This document shows positions 18,023-27,630 of a stretch of DNA of 64,000 nucleotides, piece after piece. The notes beneath the pieces were generated by a model. The model was given only the letters and a program-made list of their open reading frames with translations. It was not told where the DNA came from and did not search any database. The stretch's first letter is position 1, and the number at the start of each line of letters is the position of its first letter. Both the position numbers and the translations under genes were made by a program. Source of the stretch: Jiangella alba. Lineage in GTDB: Bacteria; Actinomycetota; Actinomycetes; Jiangellales; Jiangellaceae. The DNA lies in assembly GCF_900106035.1 (NCBI RefSeq), contig NZ_FNUC01000004.1, positions 2,418,001 through 2,482,000 of the forward strand, written 5' to 3'.

Positions 18023-19653
18023 GCCGGCTCCGCGACGGCCGCCGCCGGCAGGGTGACCCGGAACAGCGTCGCGCCGTCGTCGCCGGCCAGCTCGATCTCG
18101 CCGTCCAGGCGCCGCACCACCTGTGCGACCAGCGCCAGCCCCAGGCCCTGGTGCGCGCCGGCGCCGTCCTTCGTCGACCAGCCGCGGTCGAAGACGCGGT
18201 CGCGGTCGGCGCTGTCGACGCCCGCGCCGGAGTCGCCGACCTCGACCACCAGCCCTTCGGTGGCGTCGAGCGCGACGTGCACCCAGCGTGGCGACGGCCC
18301 CGCACTGGCGGCGTCGACGGCGTTGTCGACCAGGTTGCCGACCACCGTGACGAGGTCGCGTGCGGCCACGCCGGCCTCCTGCGCCGACCCGGCCGCCTCG
18401 ATCGTCAGCGCGACGCCGCGCTCGTCGGCTTGCGCGATCTTGCCGAGCAGCAGCGCCGCCAGCACCGGCTCGTCGATGGCGGCGACGACGCGGTCGGCCA
18501 GCGCCTGCGTGGTGGCCAGCTCGGTGGTCGCCAGCTCCAGCGCGGCGTCGGAGCGGCCCAGCTCCAGCAACGAGACGACGGCGTGCAGCCGGTTCGCCGA
18601 CTCGTGCGCGTGCGCCCGCAGCGCGTCGGAGAAGCTGGTCGCGGAGTCCAGTTCGCGGGCCAGCCGTTCCAGCTCGGTGTGGTCGCGCATCGTCACCACC
18701 GCGCCGCTGCGGCCGCGGCCCGCGGCGGAGTCGTCCGTCCGGGCCGGCATGCGGCTCACCACGATGACCCGCTCGTCGGTGAGCACGAGCTCGTCGACGG
18801 TGCTGCCCTCGCCGGTCAGCGCGTGGACGACGCCGGGCGAGAGGTCGACGTCGTCGAGGGTGAGGTCCGGCGGCAGCGGCCGGGGCAGCCCGAGCAGCCG
18901 GATCGCCTCGTCGTTGGCCAGCACCACGCGGCCGTGCTCGTCCAGGATCAGCAGCCCTTCCCGGATCGCGTGCAGCACCGACGCGTAGTACGCGAGCGTG
19001 CGGGTGACCTCGGCCGGGCCCATGCCGCCGGTGACGCGGTGCAGCCGGCGCCCGATCACCACCGACCCGGCGACGCCGAGCAGGGCCGCCGCCAGCGCCG
19101 TCAGCACGATCCACGGCACCTGCTCGGCCACCCGCTCGCCGACGTTCTCGATGGTGACGCCGACGGCGACCAGCCCGACCACCGCGCCGCCGTCGGGGCC
19201 GGAGCGCACCGGCACGACGGCGCGCACCGACGGGCCGAGCGTGCCGGAGAACGTCTCGCGCAGCGTGCCACCGGACGGCGCGTCGCCGACGTTGCCGAGG
19301 AAGGTGCCGCCGATCTGAGCCGGGTCCGGATGGGTGTAGCGGACGCGGTCGGGCGACATGATCGTGATGAAGTCGACGTCGGCGCCGGCCCGGACCTGCT
19401 CGGCATACGGCTGCAGGTGCGCGCTGGGATCGTCGGAGCCGAACGCCGAGATGACCGACGGCGCCGTGGCGATGGCCCGCGCCACCGACAGCGACCGGTC
19501 GCCCGCCGCCTCACGGGTCTCGCGCTGGGCGTTCACCACCACCATCGCCGCGACGGCCGCGACGATGCCCAGCACGACCGTCAACTGGATGACGACCGTG
19601 CTGCGCACCAGGCTCCAACGTCGCCACGGCCTCGTGAGCGACCCCATCATCAC
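18019..19653 (-). CDS. CitA/DcuS-type sensor histidine kinase
   Basis: 544 aa. It has two membrane helices (near residues 17-40 and 180-203) flanking a periplasmic PAS-type sensor domain, then a cytoplasmic PAS domain (AIREGLLILDEHGRVVLAND), the HisKA variant with H350 (AHESANRLHAVVSLLEL) and a HATPase domain (NLVDNAVDAA, DSGAGVD, HQGLGLALV). This is the layout of citrate, malate and fumarate sensors. It sits behind a DASS carrier and a dehydrogenase, so it probably senses the carrier's substrate. The start is one of GTG 19653, ATG 19650 or ATG 19647. Confidence 0.9.
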   Translation of the reverse strand: MMMGSLTRPWRRWSLVRSTVVIQLTVVLGIVAAVAAMVVVNAQRETREAAGDRSLSVARAIATAPSVISAFGSDDPSAHLQPYAEQVRAGADVDFITIMSPDRVRYTHPDPAQIGGTFLGNVGDAPSGGTLRETFSGTLGPSVRAVVPVRSGPDGGAVVGLVAVGVTIENVGERVAEQVPWIVLTALAAALLGVAGSVVIGRRLHRVTGGMGPAEVTRTLAYYASVLHAIREGLLILDEHGRVVLANDEAIRLLGLPRPLPPDLTLDDVDLSPGVVHALTGEGSTVDELVLTDERVIVVSRMPARTDDSAAGRGRSGAVVTMRDHTELERLARELDSATSFSDALRAHAHESANRLHAVVSLLELGRSDAALELATTELATTQALADRVVAAIDEPVLAALLLGKIAQADERGVALTIEAAGSAQEAGVAARDLVTVVGNLVDNAVDAASAGPSPRWVHVALDATEGLVVEVGDSGAGVDSADRDRVFDRGWSTKDGAGAHQGLGLALVAQVVRRLDGEIELAGDDGATLFRVTLPAAAVAEPA

Positions 19654-19669
19654 GCCAGTCTGCCCGCCA

Positions 19670-20731
<1,062 letters not shown>

Positions 20732-20735
20732 GCCG

Positions 20736-22346
20736 TCACCCGCCCAGCCCGAGCACGCTCACCATGACGGGGAGCAGCAGCAGGATCAGGATCGCGCCGA
20801 GCACGTCGAACGAGGCGCCGGAGCGGATCATCTTGGTGATCGGCACGACGCCGGACCCGTAGACGATCGCGTTCTGCGGCGTCGACACCGGCAGCATGAA
20901 CCCGAACGACGCGCCGAACGTGGCGGCCAGCGCCGGGACGAACGGGTTGACGCCCGCGGCGACGGCGATCGGGATGATGATCGGCACCACGACGGCGGCC
21001 GCGGCGGTGTTGCTGGTGGTCTCCGAGATCACGATCGCCAGCAGCACGGCGAACGCGGTGATGGCGAACGTGCTGGTCAGGCCCATGGAGTCGAAGGCGC
21101 CGCTGCCGATCGTCTCGGCCAGGCCGGTCGACTCCAGCAGCGAGCCGAAGATGATGCCGGTGCCGAACAGCACCACGGTGCCCCAGTCGATGCGGGCCGC
21201 GTCGCTCCAGCGCAGCGTGTACTCGCGCCGCTTCCAGTCGGTCGGCAGCAGGAACAGCAGCGACGCCCCGACGACGGCGACGACGCCCTCGTTCAGGCGG
21301 CCGCTGACGGTGCTGTACAGGTCCGACTCGGTGCCGGCCACGACCGCGATGACGCCCGGGAAGATCCACAGGGTGACCGTCACGCTGAACGCGATCAGCG
21401 TGTTCTTCTCGGCCTGCGAGAACCGGCCGAGCGCCGCCTTCTCCGTCGCCACCCACTCCGCGACTCCCTCGAGGTGCTTGATCTCCGGCCGGTTGAGCAG
21501 CAGCAGGACGATGGCCAGCGCCACGAACATCAGTGCGCAGATCGGCAGCGCGAGCATCATCCAGTCGAGGAACGAGATGGTCTCGCCGGTCGCCTCCTCG
21601 ATCAGCCCGCGGCCGATCAGGTTCGGCGGCGACCCGACCGGCGTCAGCAGCCCGCCGACGCTGGCCCCGTACGCGAGCATCAGCATCAGCGCCGCCCCGA
21701 CACGCAGCCGCAGCGGGTCGAAGTCGCTGGCCACGAGGCCCTTCGCCTGCAGCAGCTTGGCGATGACGGTGAGGATGCCGATCGCCGTCGGCAGCAGCAT
21801 CGCCACCGTCGCCGTGTTCGACACGAACGCCGACAGCAGGCACGTGATCAGCCCGAACACGATGATGACCCGCGTCGTGGACGAGCCGACGCCGGGCAGG
21901 TTGAGCATCCACATCGCGAACCGTTTCGCGAGGCCGTGCTTGAGCATCGCCTGCGCCAGGATGAACGCGCCGATGAACGTGAACACCGTCGGCGAGCCGA
22001 ACGGCGCCAGCGCCTCCGCCGCCGGCACGACGCCGAGCAGCACGATCGCGCCGATGCCGATGAACCCGCCGACCGGGATCGGCACCGGTTCGGTGACCCA
22101 GAGGACGATGACGCCGAGCAGGATCGCCGCAAGCGTGTGCTGCTGGTCGTCCAGGCCGAGCGGCAGCAGCAGCGCGATCACGGTGACCAGCGGCGCCAGG
22201 AACAGGCCGGCGGTGCGGCGGCCGCGCTCGAACCGTTCCTCGGCCGGGCTCAGCTGCTGCTCGCCGAGGCTGCGGTAGGTGGCGTGGCCGAGGAACGCCT
22301 TGTCGACGTCGGTGGGCGGCGGTGTCGGCCGGTCGATGACGGACAC
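20736..22346 (-). CDS. DASS-family dicarboxylate/sodium symporter
   Basis: 536 aa with about 11-12 membrane helices. It carries the two SNT/ETTSNT substrate motifs of divalent-anion:Na+ symporters (AFVSNTATVAMLLP and SETTSNTAAAAVVVP) and the SVGGLLTPVGSPPNLIGRG segment. It imports malate, tartrate, succinate or similar acids. GTG 22346 is chosen because GAGGAG lies 6 nt upstream; starts further back have no ribosome site. It is the first gene of the operon with the dehydrogenase and CitAB-type sensor pair. Confidence 0.9.
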   Translation of the reverse strand: MSVIDRPTPPPTDVDKAFLGHATYRSLGEQQLSPAEERFERGRRTAGLFLAPLVTVIALLLPLGLDDQQHTLAAILLGVIVLWVTEPVPIPVGGFIGIGAIVLLGVVPAAEALAPFGSPTVFTFIGAFILAQAMLKHGLAKRFAMWMLNLPGVGSSTTRVIIVFGLITCLLSAFVSNTATVAMLLPTAIGILTVIAKLLQAKGLVASDFDPLRLRVGAALMLMLAYGASVGGLLTPVGSPPNLIGRGLIEEATGETISFLDWMMLALPICALMFVALAIVLLLLNRPEIKHLEGVAEWVATEKAALGRFSQAEKNTLIAFSVTVTLWIFPGVIAVVAGTESDLYSTVSGRLNEGVVAVVGASLLFLLPTDWKRREYTLRWSDAARIDWGTVVLFGTGIIFGSLLESTGLAETIGSGAFDSMGLTSTFAITAFAVLLAIVISETTSNTAAAAVVVPIIIPIAVAAGVNPFVPALAATFGASFGFMLPVSTPQNAIVYGSGVVPITKMIRSGASFDVLGAILILLLLPVMVSVLGLGG

Positions 22347-22490
22347 GTGCGGCTCCTCTCGCGGGGGCGGTCGTTTGACGCCCGAGTGTGAGCCAGCCCA
22401 CATCGACGTGTCACCGTTGCGTAACTTGAGTACATCGATCGGGTGGGGCCGCCGCGTCCTGGCGGGCGGCGACCTGCGACGATGGCGTAC

Positions 22491-23027
22491 GTGGCAGCCA
22501 CCTCGACTCGCGGCAACCCCTCGCTGGGCGACATCTTTCGCAGCGTGGGGGTACTGGCGGGCGTGATCGCCGCGATCGCGCTCGTGTTCAACCTGCTGAA
22601 CGACCCCGAGCCGCGGCTGCCCGACCCCGTCGACTACCAGCCGGCGCTGGCCGTCGCGCGCGAGGAGTACGCGTACCCCGTCCTCGCGCCCGAGCCCGTG
22701 CCCGACGGCTGGCGCCCCACCAGCGTCGACTTCGCCCAGGAGGAGTCCGGCGACCGCTGGAAGCTGGGCTTCCTCATCGACGAGGGCGACGCGTTCGTCG
22801 GCCTCGAGCAGACCGACGGCGAGATCCAGAGCTACCGCGACGACCGCCTGGCCGACTTCGCCGCCGAAGGCGAGAGCACCATCGACGGCGTCACCTGGGA
22901 ACGCCTCCTCGAGGACGACGACCAGCCCGACCGCGCCCTCGTCCGCGTCGACGGCGGCGCGCTCACCATCGTCCGCGGCACGGTCTCGTACGAGGAGCTC
23001 GAGGACTTCGTGCGGCTGCTGCGCTGA
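22491..23027 (+). CDS. DUF4245 membrane-anchored protein
   Basis: 178 aa. A short N-terminus and one membrane helix (VGVLAGVIAAIALVFNLL) precede an extracytoplasmic domain with the DUF4245 pattern (YPVLAPEPVPDGWRPTSVDF, WKLGFL, FVGLEQTDG, GALTIVRGTVSYEEL). In many actinobacteria this gene sits near xseAB, glpX and fumC, as it roughly does here. The start is uncertain: GTG 22491 has GACGAT 7 nt before it (a weak leaderless -10); ATG 22482 is the alternative. Its last 171 bp region is duplicated downstream at 24305-24475. Confidence 0.82.
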   Translation: MAATSTRGNPSLGDIFRSVGVLAGVIAAIALVFNLLNDPEPRLPDPVDYQPALAVAREEYAYPVLAPEPVPDGWRPTSVDFAQEESGDRWKLGFLIDEGDAFVGLEQTDGEIQSYRDDRLADFAAEGESTIDGVTWERLLEDDDQPDRALVRVDGGALTIVRGTVSYEELEDFVRLLR

Positions 23028-23039
23028 CGCCCGTCACAA
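22869..23039 (+). repeat. 171-bp direct repeat, left copy (3' end of DUF4245 gene)
   Basis: This stretch covers the last 53 codons of the DUF4245 gene plus 12 nt after its stop. It matches 24305-24475 with no gaps and only four base differences that I could find, two of them silent. The two copies flank the AbiF-like gene. Confidence 0.95.
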
Positions 23040-23074
23040 GGCGGCGTGGGACGATCTTCGTCGCTGCCTCGTGC

Positions 23075-23135
23075 TATGCTGATTTCACTACATCCCCCAC
23101 GCCTCTCCACGATGCGCACTTGGGGGATTTTCTCT
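23075..23135 (+). ncRNA. Candidate structured RNA upstream of the AbiF-like gene
   Basis: TATGCT at 23075-23080 is a good -10. About 12 nt later ATCCCCCA (23092-23099) pairs with TGGGGGAT (23121-23128), with an inner CGC/GCG pair and an 11-nt loop, followed by TTTTCTCT. The structure could be a short RNA with its own terminator, or an attenuator for the gene at 23159. AbiF-family genes are known to be preceded by a conserved structured RNA; whether this is one needs a covariance-model search. Confidence 0.4.
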
Positions 23136-23158
23136 GCCCCGGGCCAGGAAGGGCGCCG

Positions 23159-24208
23159 ATGTCCCGACCACTGCGGCCACGCGGCTCGCTCCATTACGAT
23201 AAGCCGTCGTTGAGTCTCGACAAGCTCGTCGGCCGCCTCGCCGAGCGCGGTCTGAAGATCCCCGATGAAGGCAGAGCCGCCAGGTATCTCCGCCACATCG
23301 GCTACTACCGGCTCTCGCCGTACACGATCCCCTTCCAGCAAAACCGTTCTGACCACCTTCTCCGCGAGGGAATCGTGTTCGATGACGTGCTTGACCTCTA
23401 TGCCTTCGACCGCGCTCTGCGGTTGCTCGTCATCGACGCGCTGGAGCGGGTCGAAGTCGCCGTGCGTGCGGCACTCACTGATCACATGTCGACGACATAC
23501 GACGATCCGCACTGGTACATGGGTGCGGCGCACTTCCGACACCGCGGCAAGCACGAAGGTCTCTTGCGGATCGTCCGGGAGACCTCGGAAGCACGTCTCA
23601 GCGGAGCGCCGGAGCTGACGGGCACATCATCGGAGGCAGAGCATGATGAGCACGAGCTGAAGGGTGGCGAGCTCACATCGGACGACGTTGCTCCGATCCA
23701 TCGCTCGGCCCTCGAGCACTACCTGACGACTTATGGCACGCCCGACCTGCCGCCCTCGTGGCTCATGATGGAGACCCTGACCCTCGGGCAGCTGACCAGC
23801 ATGTACCGCAACCTGGACCGACGGTCCGATAGGACCGCGGTCGCGACGAGCATCGGCCTGACCGCGCCGGTGCTGGAGTCCTGGATGCAGACCTACGTCC
23901 GCGTCCGCAACATATGCGCGCACCACGGTCGGCTGTGGAACGTCGGCCTCGGCGTCTACCCCGCGATCCCGACCTCGCCTGCGATTTCATGGCTGCGGGG
24001 GACGGACGCTCTGCCGGAACGATCCCGGAAGCGCCTCTACCCGGTGCTGGTGTCGCTGCAAGCTGTGCTCGCAACCGTGTCTCCGCGCAGTAGCTGGACA
24101 CGCCGACTCCACGAGCTGGTGAGCACACGTCCACCGATGAACCTCGCGGGTATGGGTATCCCAGCGAACTGGGCAGACGATGACTTTTGGAGTCGGCAGA
24201 TCCGGTAA
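23159..24208 (+). CDS. Abi_2 (AbiF/AbiD-like) HEPN abortive-infection protein
   Basis: 349 aa. It matches the Abi_2 pattern: SLHYDKPSLSLDKLVGRLAERG, YLRHIGYYRLSPYTIPF, YAFDRALRLLVIDALERVEVAVRAAL and late RVRNICAHHGRLWN. The last holds the HEPN RNase motif R-x4-H at R250 and H255. Members act as toxins or RNases in phage abortive infection. ATG 23159 has AGGAAGG 5 nt upstream. The gene has lower GC than its neighbours and lies alone between duplicated gene ends, pointing to transfer. No partner protein is encoded beside it, so any antitoxin may be the leader RNA. Confidence 0.88.
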   Translation: MSRPLRPRGSLHYDKPSLSLDKLVGRLAERGLKIPDEGRAARYLRHIGYYRLSPYTIPFQQNRSDHLLREGIVFDDVLDLYAFDRALRLLVIDALERVEVAVRAALTDHMSTTYDDPHWYMGAAHFRHRGKHEGLLRIVRETSEARLSGAPELTGTSSEAEHDEHELKGGELTSDDVAPIHRSALEHYLTTYGTPDLPPSWLMMETLTLGQLTSMYRNLDRRSDRTAVATSIGLTAPVLESWMQTYVRVRNICAHHGRLWNVGLGVYPAIPTSPAISWLRGTDALPERSRKRLYPVLVSLQAVLATVSPRSSWTRRLHELVSTRPPMNLAGMGIPANWADDDFWSRQIR

Positions 24209-24304
24209 CCGGGACCGGTGTCGGGAGAACAACGGAGCCTGCGGTGTCGGTTCAGGACATCGTTCGCCCCGGAGGGCGAGCCAACACGGTCCGTCGAGGA
24301 CGAC

Positions 24305-24463
24305 GGCGAGAGCACCATCAACGGCGTCACCTGGGAACGCCTCCTCGAGGACGACGACCAGCCCGACCGCGCCCTCGTCCGCGTCGACGGTGGCGCGCTG
24401 ACCATCGTCCGCGGCACGGTCTCGTACGAGGAACTCGAGGACTTCGTGCGGCTGCTGCGCTGA
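24305..24463 (+). pseudogene. Duplicated 3' fragment of the DUF4245 gene
   Basis: It encodes the last ~53 residues of the DUF4245 protein (GESTINGVTWERLLEDDD through VRLLR) with one Asp-to-Asn change, then a stop at 24461. The sequence before 24305 is unrelated to DUF4245. The fragment has no plausible start and is best read as a relic of the insertion event that brought in the AbiF-like gene. Confidence 0.85.
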
Positions 24464-24475
24464 CGCCCGTCACAA
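24305..24475 (+). repeat. 171-bp direct repeat, right copy
   Basis: Partner of 22869-23039. Identity begins at GGCGAGAGCACC and ends at CGTCACAA in both copies; flanking bases differ on both sides. Confidence 0.95.
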
Positions 24476-24503
24476 CTCCGCGTCGGCCGGCACCTTCGCC
24501 GGT

Positions 24504-25610
24504 GTGGCGGGCGATGACGGCAGCGGGCCGATCCGGCGGGCCTTGACCGGCCTGCTCGACGCCTGGCTCGATCTCGACCGCGGCAGCGCACCGGCGCTCG
24601 GCCGGGCGCGGGAGCAGGCGGCCGTGGTCGCGCGGGCCGTGGGTCCCAGACATGGGGCGCTGGCCGAGCAGGTGCCCGCGAAGATCGCCCTCGGCGCGTC
24701 GGCGGCCTCGGACGCGCTGGCCGACCTGACTCGGGTGTTCGCCGACGAGGCGGGCGCGTTGGTGTCGCTGCTCACGGGTGTGGCCGGGTCCGTCACCCCG
24801 GCCGCCCTCGGCTCCGGCCCCGGCGCCGTCGTCGACGCCTTCCCGTCCGGCGCCGCGCGCCACTACGTCGCCGACCTCGTCACCGACGCCGCCCATGACC
24901 ACCGGCAGCCGTCGTCTGCCGCCGAGCAGGTGCCCGCCGTCAACGCGATCTCGCTGTCCGTGGCCGCCGGCGTGCGGGCCGCCTTCGACGGATCGGTGGG
25001 CGAGGCCATGCTGGCGATGGTGTGCCACCCCCGCGGCCACGCCGTCCAACTGCACGGCCCGGACGTGCCGGACGAGGCGCTGATGGCCCGGGTCAGCTGG
25101 AAGAAGGACCCCATGGGCCGCACCGACACGAAGAACTCCTGGCGCCGCGACGCCGACGGCACGGTCCACACCAAACACGCGCTCGGCCACGTCGCAGGCA
25201 AGTTCACGACGGTGGAGGCGCTGGTCAAGCCCCTCCGGGCGCTGCTCGCCCACGCCGGCGGCACGATCGAGGGCCTGCACGCCTACCTCGACCGCAACGC
25301 CCCCGCCGGATTCGCGCGGATCTTCGTCGCGGCCGACGACGCCGGTCTGGCACCGGGCGACTCGACCGGCTTCCGCGGCGCCGGCACCTCGACTGCCAGC
25401 ATGGCCGACCATTGGTTCCGGGCCAGGCGCGATGCCATGGCGAGCGGCGGCGGGCCGATGCCGATCGTGCGCACCGACCAGATCGCTGACAACGACGCGC
25501 CCGGGGCTGCGATGATCCTCCGGAAGGTCGACGGAGACTGGATGATGATCACCTGCTATCCCGACAGTGCCCAAGGTGATGAGTTCATGCGGATGGGAGC
25601 CGAGACGTGA
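24504..25610 (+). CDS. Unknown protein, candidate toxin of a toxin-immunity pair
   Basis: 368 aa, not recognised. The first ~180 residues are Ala-rich helices. The second half is a distinct, more polar region (SWKKDPMGRTDTKNSWRRDA, then GKFTTVEALVKPLRALLAHAG) ending in a compact stretch with MADHWFRARRD and DGDWMMITCYPDSA. An end of the 'TxYP' kind, with nearby His and Arg, is reminiscent of BECR-type RNase toxin domains, but this is only a visual resemblance. No signal peptide is seen. GTG 24504 has no good ribosome site and lies 28 nt after the right gene-end repeat, so the 5' end may be truncated. The next gene overlaps its stop by 4 nt. Confidence 0.6.
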   Translation: MAGDDGSGPIRRALTGLLDAWLDLDRGSAPALGRAREQAAVVARAVGPRHGALAEQVPAKIALGASAASDALADLTRVFADEAGALVSLLTGVAGSVTPAALGSGPGAVVDAFPSGAARHYVADLVTDAAHDHRQPSSAAEQVPAVNAISLSVAAGVRAAFDGSVGEAMLAMVCHPRGHAVQLHGPDVPDEALMARVSWKKDPMGRTDTKNSWRRDADGTVHTKHALGHVAGKFTTVEALVKPLRALLAHAGGTIEGLHAYLDRNAPAGFARIFVAADDAGLAPGDSTGFRGAGTSTASMADHWFRARRDAMASGGGPMPIVRTDQIADNDAPGAAMILRKVDGDWMMITCYPDSAQGDEFMRMGAET

Positions 25611-26134
25611 CCGAGCGGACCACCAACTTCAGGCGTTGGTTCGGCAACTGGTTCGCCGGTGTCGACAGCTACCCGGACGGCTACACCGAGGGCTGCGAGA
25701 CAGTCGCCCAGTGGGAGGCGGACGCGGAGCTCGGTGAGAGCTTCGCCGCGTTCAAGGACGAGGTGGCGGCCCACCTCCGTGACTCCTCGCTGCGACCGGT
25801 CGGCACGAGTGAGGCGCAGTGGCTGAACGACGAGTGGTTGCGCAACCTCTGGTACGACCTGTTCGGACCCGAACCGGCCCCGGGCGACCCGTACCCCGTC
25901 CCGGCCGAGGACTGGGGCCACCCGCGCGAGACCCCGTACATCATGCACGCCGTGGGCGAGAGCGACGACGATGCGACCGATGGCGAGCGGGCGTGGCTCG
26001 CGCAGCGTGGGCTGACCCATGCCGGCATCCAGCGCGGCCACCCCTGGCGGAGGACGGCGCCCGAGGGCTACGCGGACCGGCTGGCCCGGCTCACCGCGGA
26101 GGGCAGGCGCACCGCCTACGACGGCGAGGTGTGA
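25607..26134 (+). CDS. Unknown small acidic protein, candidate immunity partner
   Basis: 175 aa, acidic and Trp-rich (FRRWFGNWFAGVDSYPDGY, QWEADAELGESFAAFKDEV, LNDEWLRNLWYDLFG). No membrane helix or known motif was found. GTG 25607 overlaps the preceding stop (GTGA), so the two are translationally coupled. An acidic cytosolic partner directly after a larger polymorphic protein is the usual toxin-immunity arrangement; this is inference from context. Its 3' end overlaps the convergent xseB gene by 19 bp. Confidence 0.6.
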   Translation: MTERTTNFRRWFGNWFAGVDSYPDGYTEGCETVAQWEADAELGESFAAFKDEVAAHLRDSSLRPVGTSEAQWLNDEWLRNLWYDLFGPEPAPGDPYPVPAEDWGHPRETPYIMHAVGESDDDATDGERAWLAQRGLTHAGIQRGHPWRRTAPEGYADRLARLTAEGRRTAYDGEV

Positions 26135-26334
26135 TCGGCCTCGTCGGCGGCGCTGGCGGCGTCGAGCTTGGCGCGGGCGCCGTCGAGGTAGCGCTCGCAC
26201 AGGGCGGCCAGCTCTTCACCGCGCTGCCACAGCGCCAGCGACTCCTCCAGCGTGGTGCCGCCGGCCTCGAGCTTCGCGACGATCTGGATGAGCTCGTCGC
26301 GGGCCTCTTCGTACGTGGGTTCGGCGGCCTGCAT
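26116..26334 (-). CDS. xseB: Exodeoxyribonuclease VII small subunit
   Basis: 72 aa. Matches XseB: PTYEEARDELIQIVAKLEAG, then TTLEESLALWQRGEELAALCERYLDGARAKLD. Several XseB helices bind one XseA to make exonuclease VII, which degrades single-stranded DNA. It lies 11 nt after xseA on the same strand. The 3' end overlaps the candidate immunity gene. Confidence 0.93.
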   Translation of the reverse strand: MQAAEPTYEEARDELIQIVAKLEAGGTTLEESLALWQRGEELAALCERYLDGARAKLDAASAADEADHTSPS

Positions 26335-26345
26335 GGGAAGCCAAC

Positions 26346-27551
26346 CTACCGGATCTCGGCGCCGATCTCGCCGCCCGCCACCAGCAGCCGGACGTTGTCG
26401 CCGGCGACCACGTCGGCGGGTTGCCGCACGACGGTGCCGTCGTCCTTCTGCACGACGGCGTAGCCGCGCTCCAGCGTGGCGGCCGGCGAGAGCGCCCGGA
26501 TGCGGGCCCGGGTGTGGTCGACCTCGACGGCGGCGCGGTCCAGCGCGTGCCGCACGGTGCGCCGGGCCCGCTGCACGAGGGCGTCCAGCTCGGACGCGCG
26601 CAGTCGCAGGCCGTGGTGCGGGTCGGCCAGCGCGGGCCGCGACCGCAGCGACGTCAGACCGTGCCGCTCGCGGTCGAGCCGGTGCCGGACGGCGGACCGG
26701 ATGCGCTCGCGCGCCCGCCCGACCCGCTCGGCCTCCTCCGCGACGTCGGGCACGACCCGCTTCGCCGCGTCGGTCGGCGTGGACGCGCGGACGTCGGCGA
26801 CGAGGTCGAGCAGCGGGGTGTCGGCCTCGTGCCCGATGGCGCTGACGACCGGCGTCGTCGCCGCCGCGACGGCACGCACCAGCGCCTCGTCGGAGAACGG
26901 CAGCAGGTCCTCGACCGACCCGCCGCCGCGGGCGATGATGACGACGTCGACCTCGGGGTCGCGGTCGAGCACCCGCAGCGCGTCCATGACCTGGCTGACG
27001 GCGTTCAGTCCCTGCACCGCGACGGTCTCGACCCGGAATCGCACCCCCGGCCAGCGCCGCCGCGCGTTCTCGAGCACGTCGTGCTCGGCCTTGGAGTCGC
27101 GCCCGCAGATCAGCCCGACGACCCGCGGCAGGAACGGCAGCGGCCGCTTGCGCGCGTCGGCGAACACCCCCTCGGTGGCCAGGATCTTCCGCAGCCGCTC
27201 GATGCGCGCCAGCAGGTCGCCCAGCCCGACGGTGCGCAGCTGGTCGGCGGCCAGCGACAGCGTGCCGCGGGTGAAGTACCACGACGGCTTCGCGTGGACG
27301 ACGACCCGGGCGCCGTCGGCCAGCGGCGCCTCCAGCGTGTCCAGCAGCCCCACCGGGCAGGTGACGGTGACCGACACCTCGGCGTGCGGGTCGCGCAGCG
27401 TGAGGAACGCCGTCGACGTGCCCGGGCGGCGGGAGTACTGCGCCACCTGCCCCTCGACCCAGACCGGGCCGAGCCGGGCCACCCACTGGCCGATCAGCTG
27501 CGAGATGACGCGGACCGGGGCGGGCTTCTCCGGGGATGTGTCGAGGGCCAC
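26346..27551 (-). CDS. xseA: Exodeoxyribonuclease VII large subunit
   Basis: 401 aa. An N-terminal OB-fold ([25 protein letters not shown]) is followed by the exonuclease core with [45 protein letters not shown] and [19 protein letters not shown], then a coiled-coil region rich in Arg and a C-terminal beta strand ([12 protein letters not shown]). The GTG at 27551 is preferred: TACGGT ends 7 nt upstream, a leaderless arrangement; GTG 27560 would fall within that -10. An IS982-type element ends 31 bp upstream of this start, so the -35 region is no longer the original one. Confidence 0.93.
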   Translation of the reverse strand: MALDTSPEKPAPVRVISQLIGQWVARLGPVWVEGQVAQYSRRPGTSTAFLTLRDPHAEVSVTVTCPVGLLDTLEAPLADGARVVVHAKPSWYFTRGTLSLAADQLRTVGLGDLLARIERLRKILATEGVFADARKRPLPFLPRVVGLICGRDSKAEHDVLENARRRWPGVRFRVETVAVQGLNAVSQVMDALRVLDRDPEVDVVIIARGGGSVEDLLPFSDEALVRAVAAATTPVVSAIGHEADTPLLDLVADVRASTPTDAAKRVVPDVAEEAERVGRARERIRSAVRHRLDRERHGLTSLRSRPALADPHHGLRLRASELDALVQRARRTVRHALDRAAVEVDHTRARIRALSPAATLERGYAVVQKDDGTVVRQPADVVAGDNVRLLVAGGEIGAEIR

Positions 27552-27630
27552 GATGGGCACCGTACCCGCTGGCTCCGACTAGATGACCTATTCCAAGTGG
27601 TCGCGCGCGTGTCATGAGCCGGTGACGTGG

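Larger units (their letters stand above)
23040..24304 (+). mobile_element. Defence cassette bounded by gene-end repeats
   Basis: This 1.27-kb segment lies between the two 171-bp copies of the DUF4245 3' end. It holds a promoter-like -10, a hairpin leader and one HEPN gene, and has visibly lower GC than its surroundings. No integrase or transposase is present. The layout fits cargo gained by insertion or recombination at a gene end that left the host gene intact. The mechanism is inferred. Confidence 0.65.

Noticed and set aside
23159-24208. AbiF-like gene as part of a CRISPR or BREX-type system
   Set aside because: No spacer array, Cas protein, methylase or other defence gene is adjacent; the gene stands alone.
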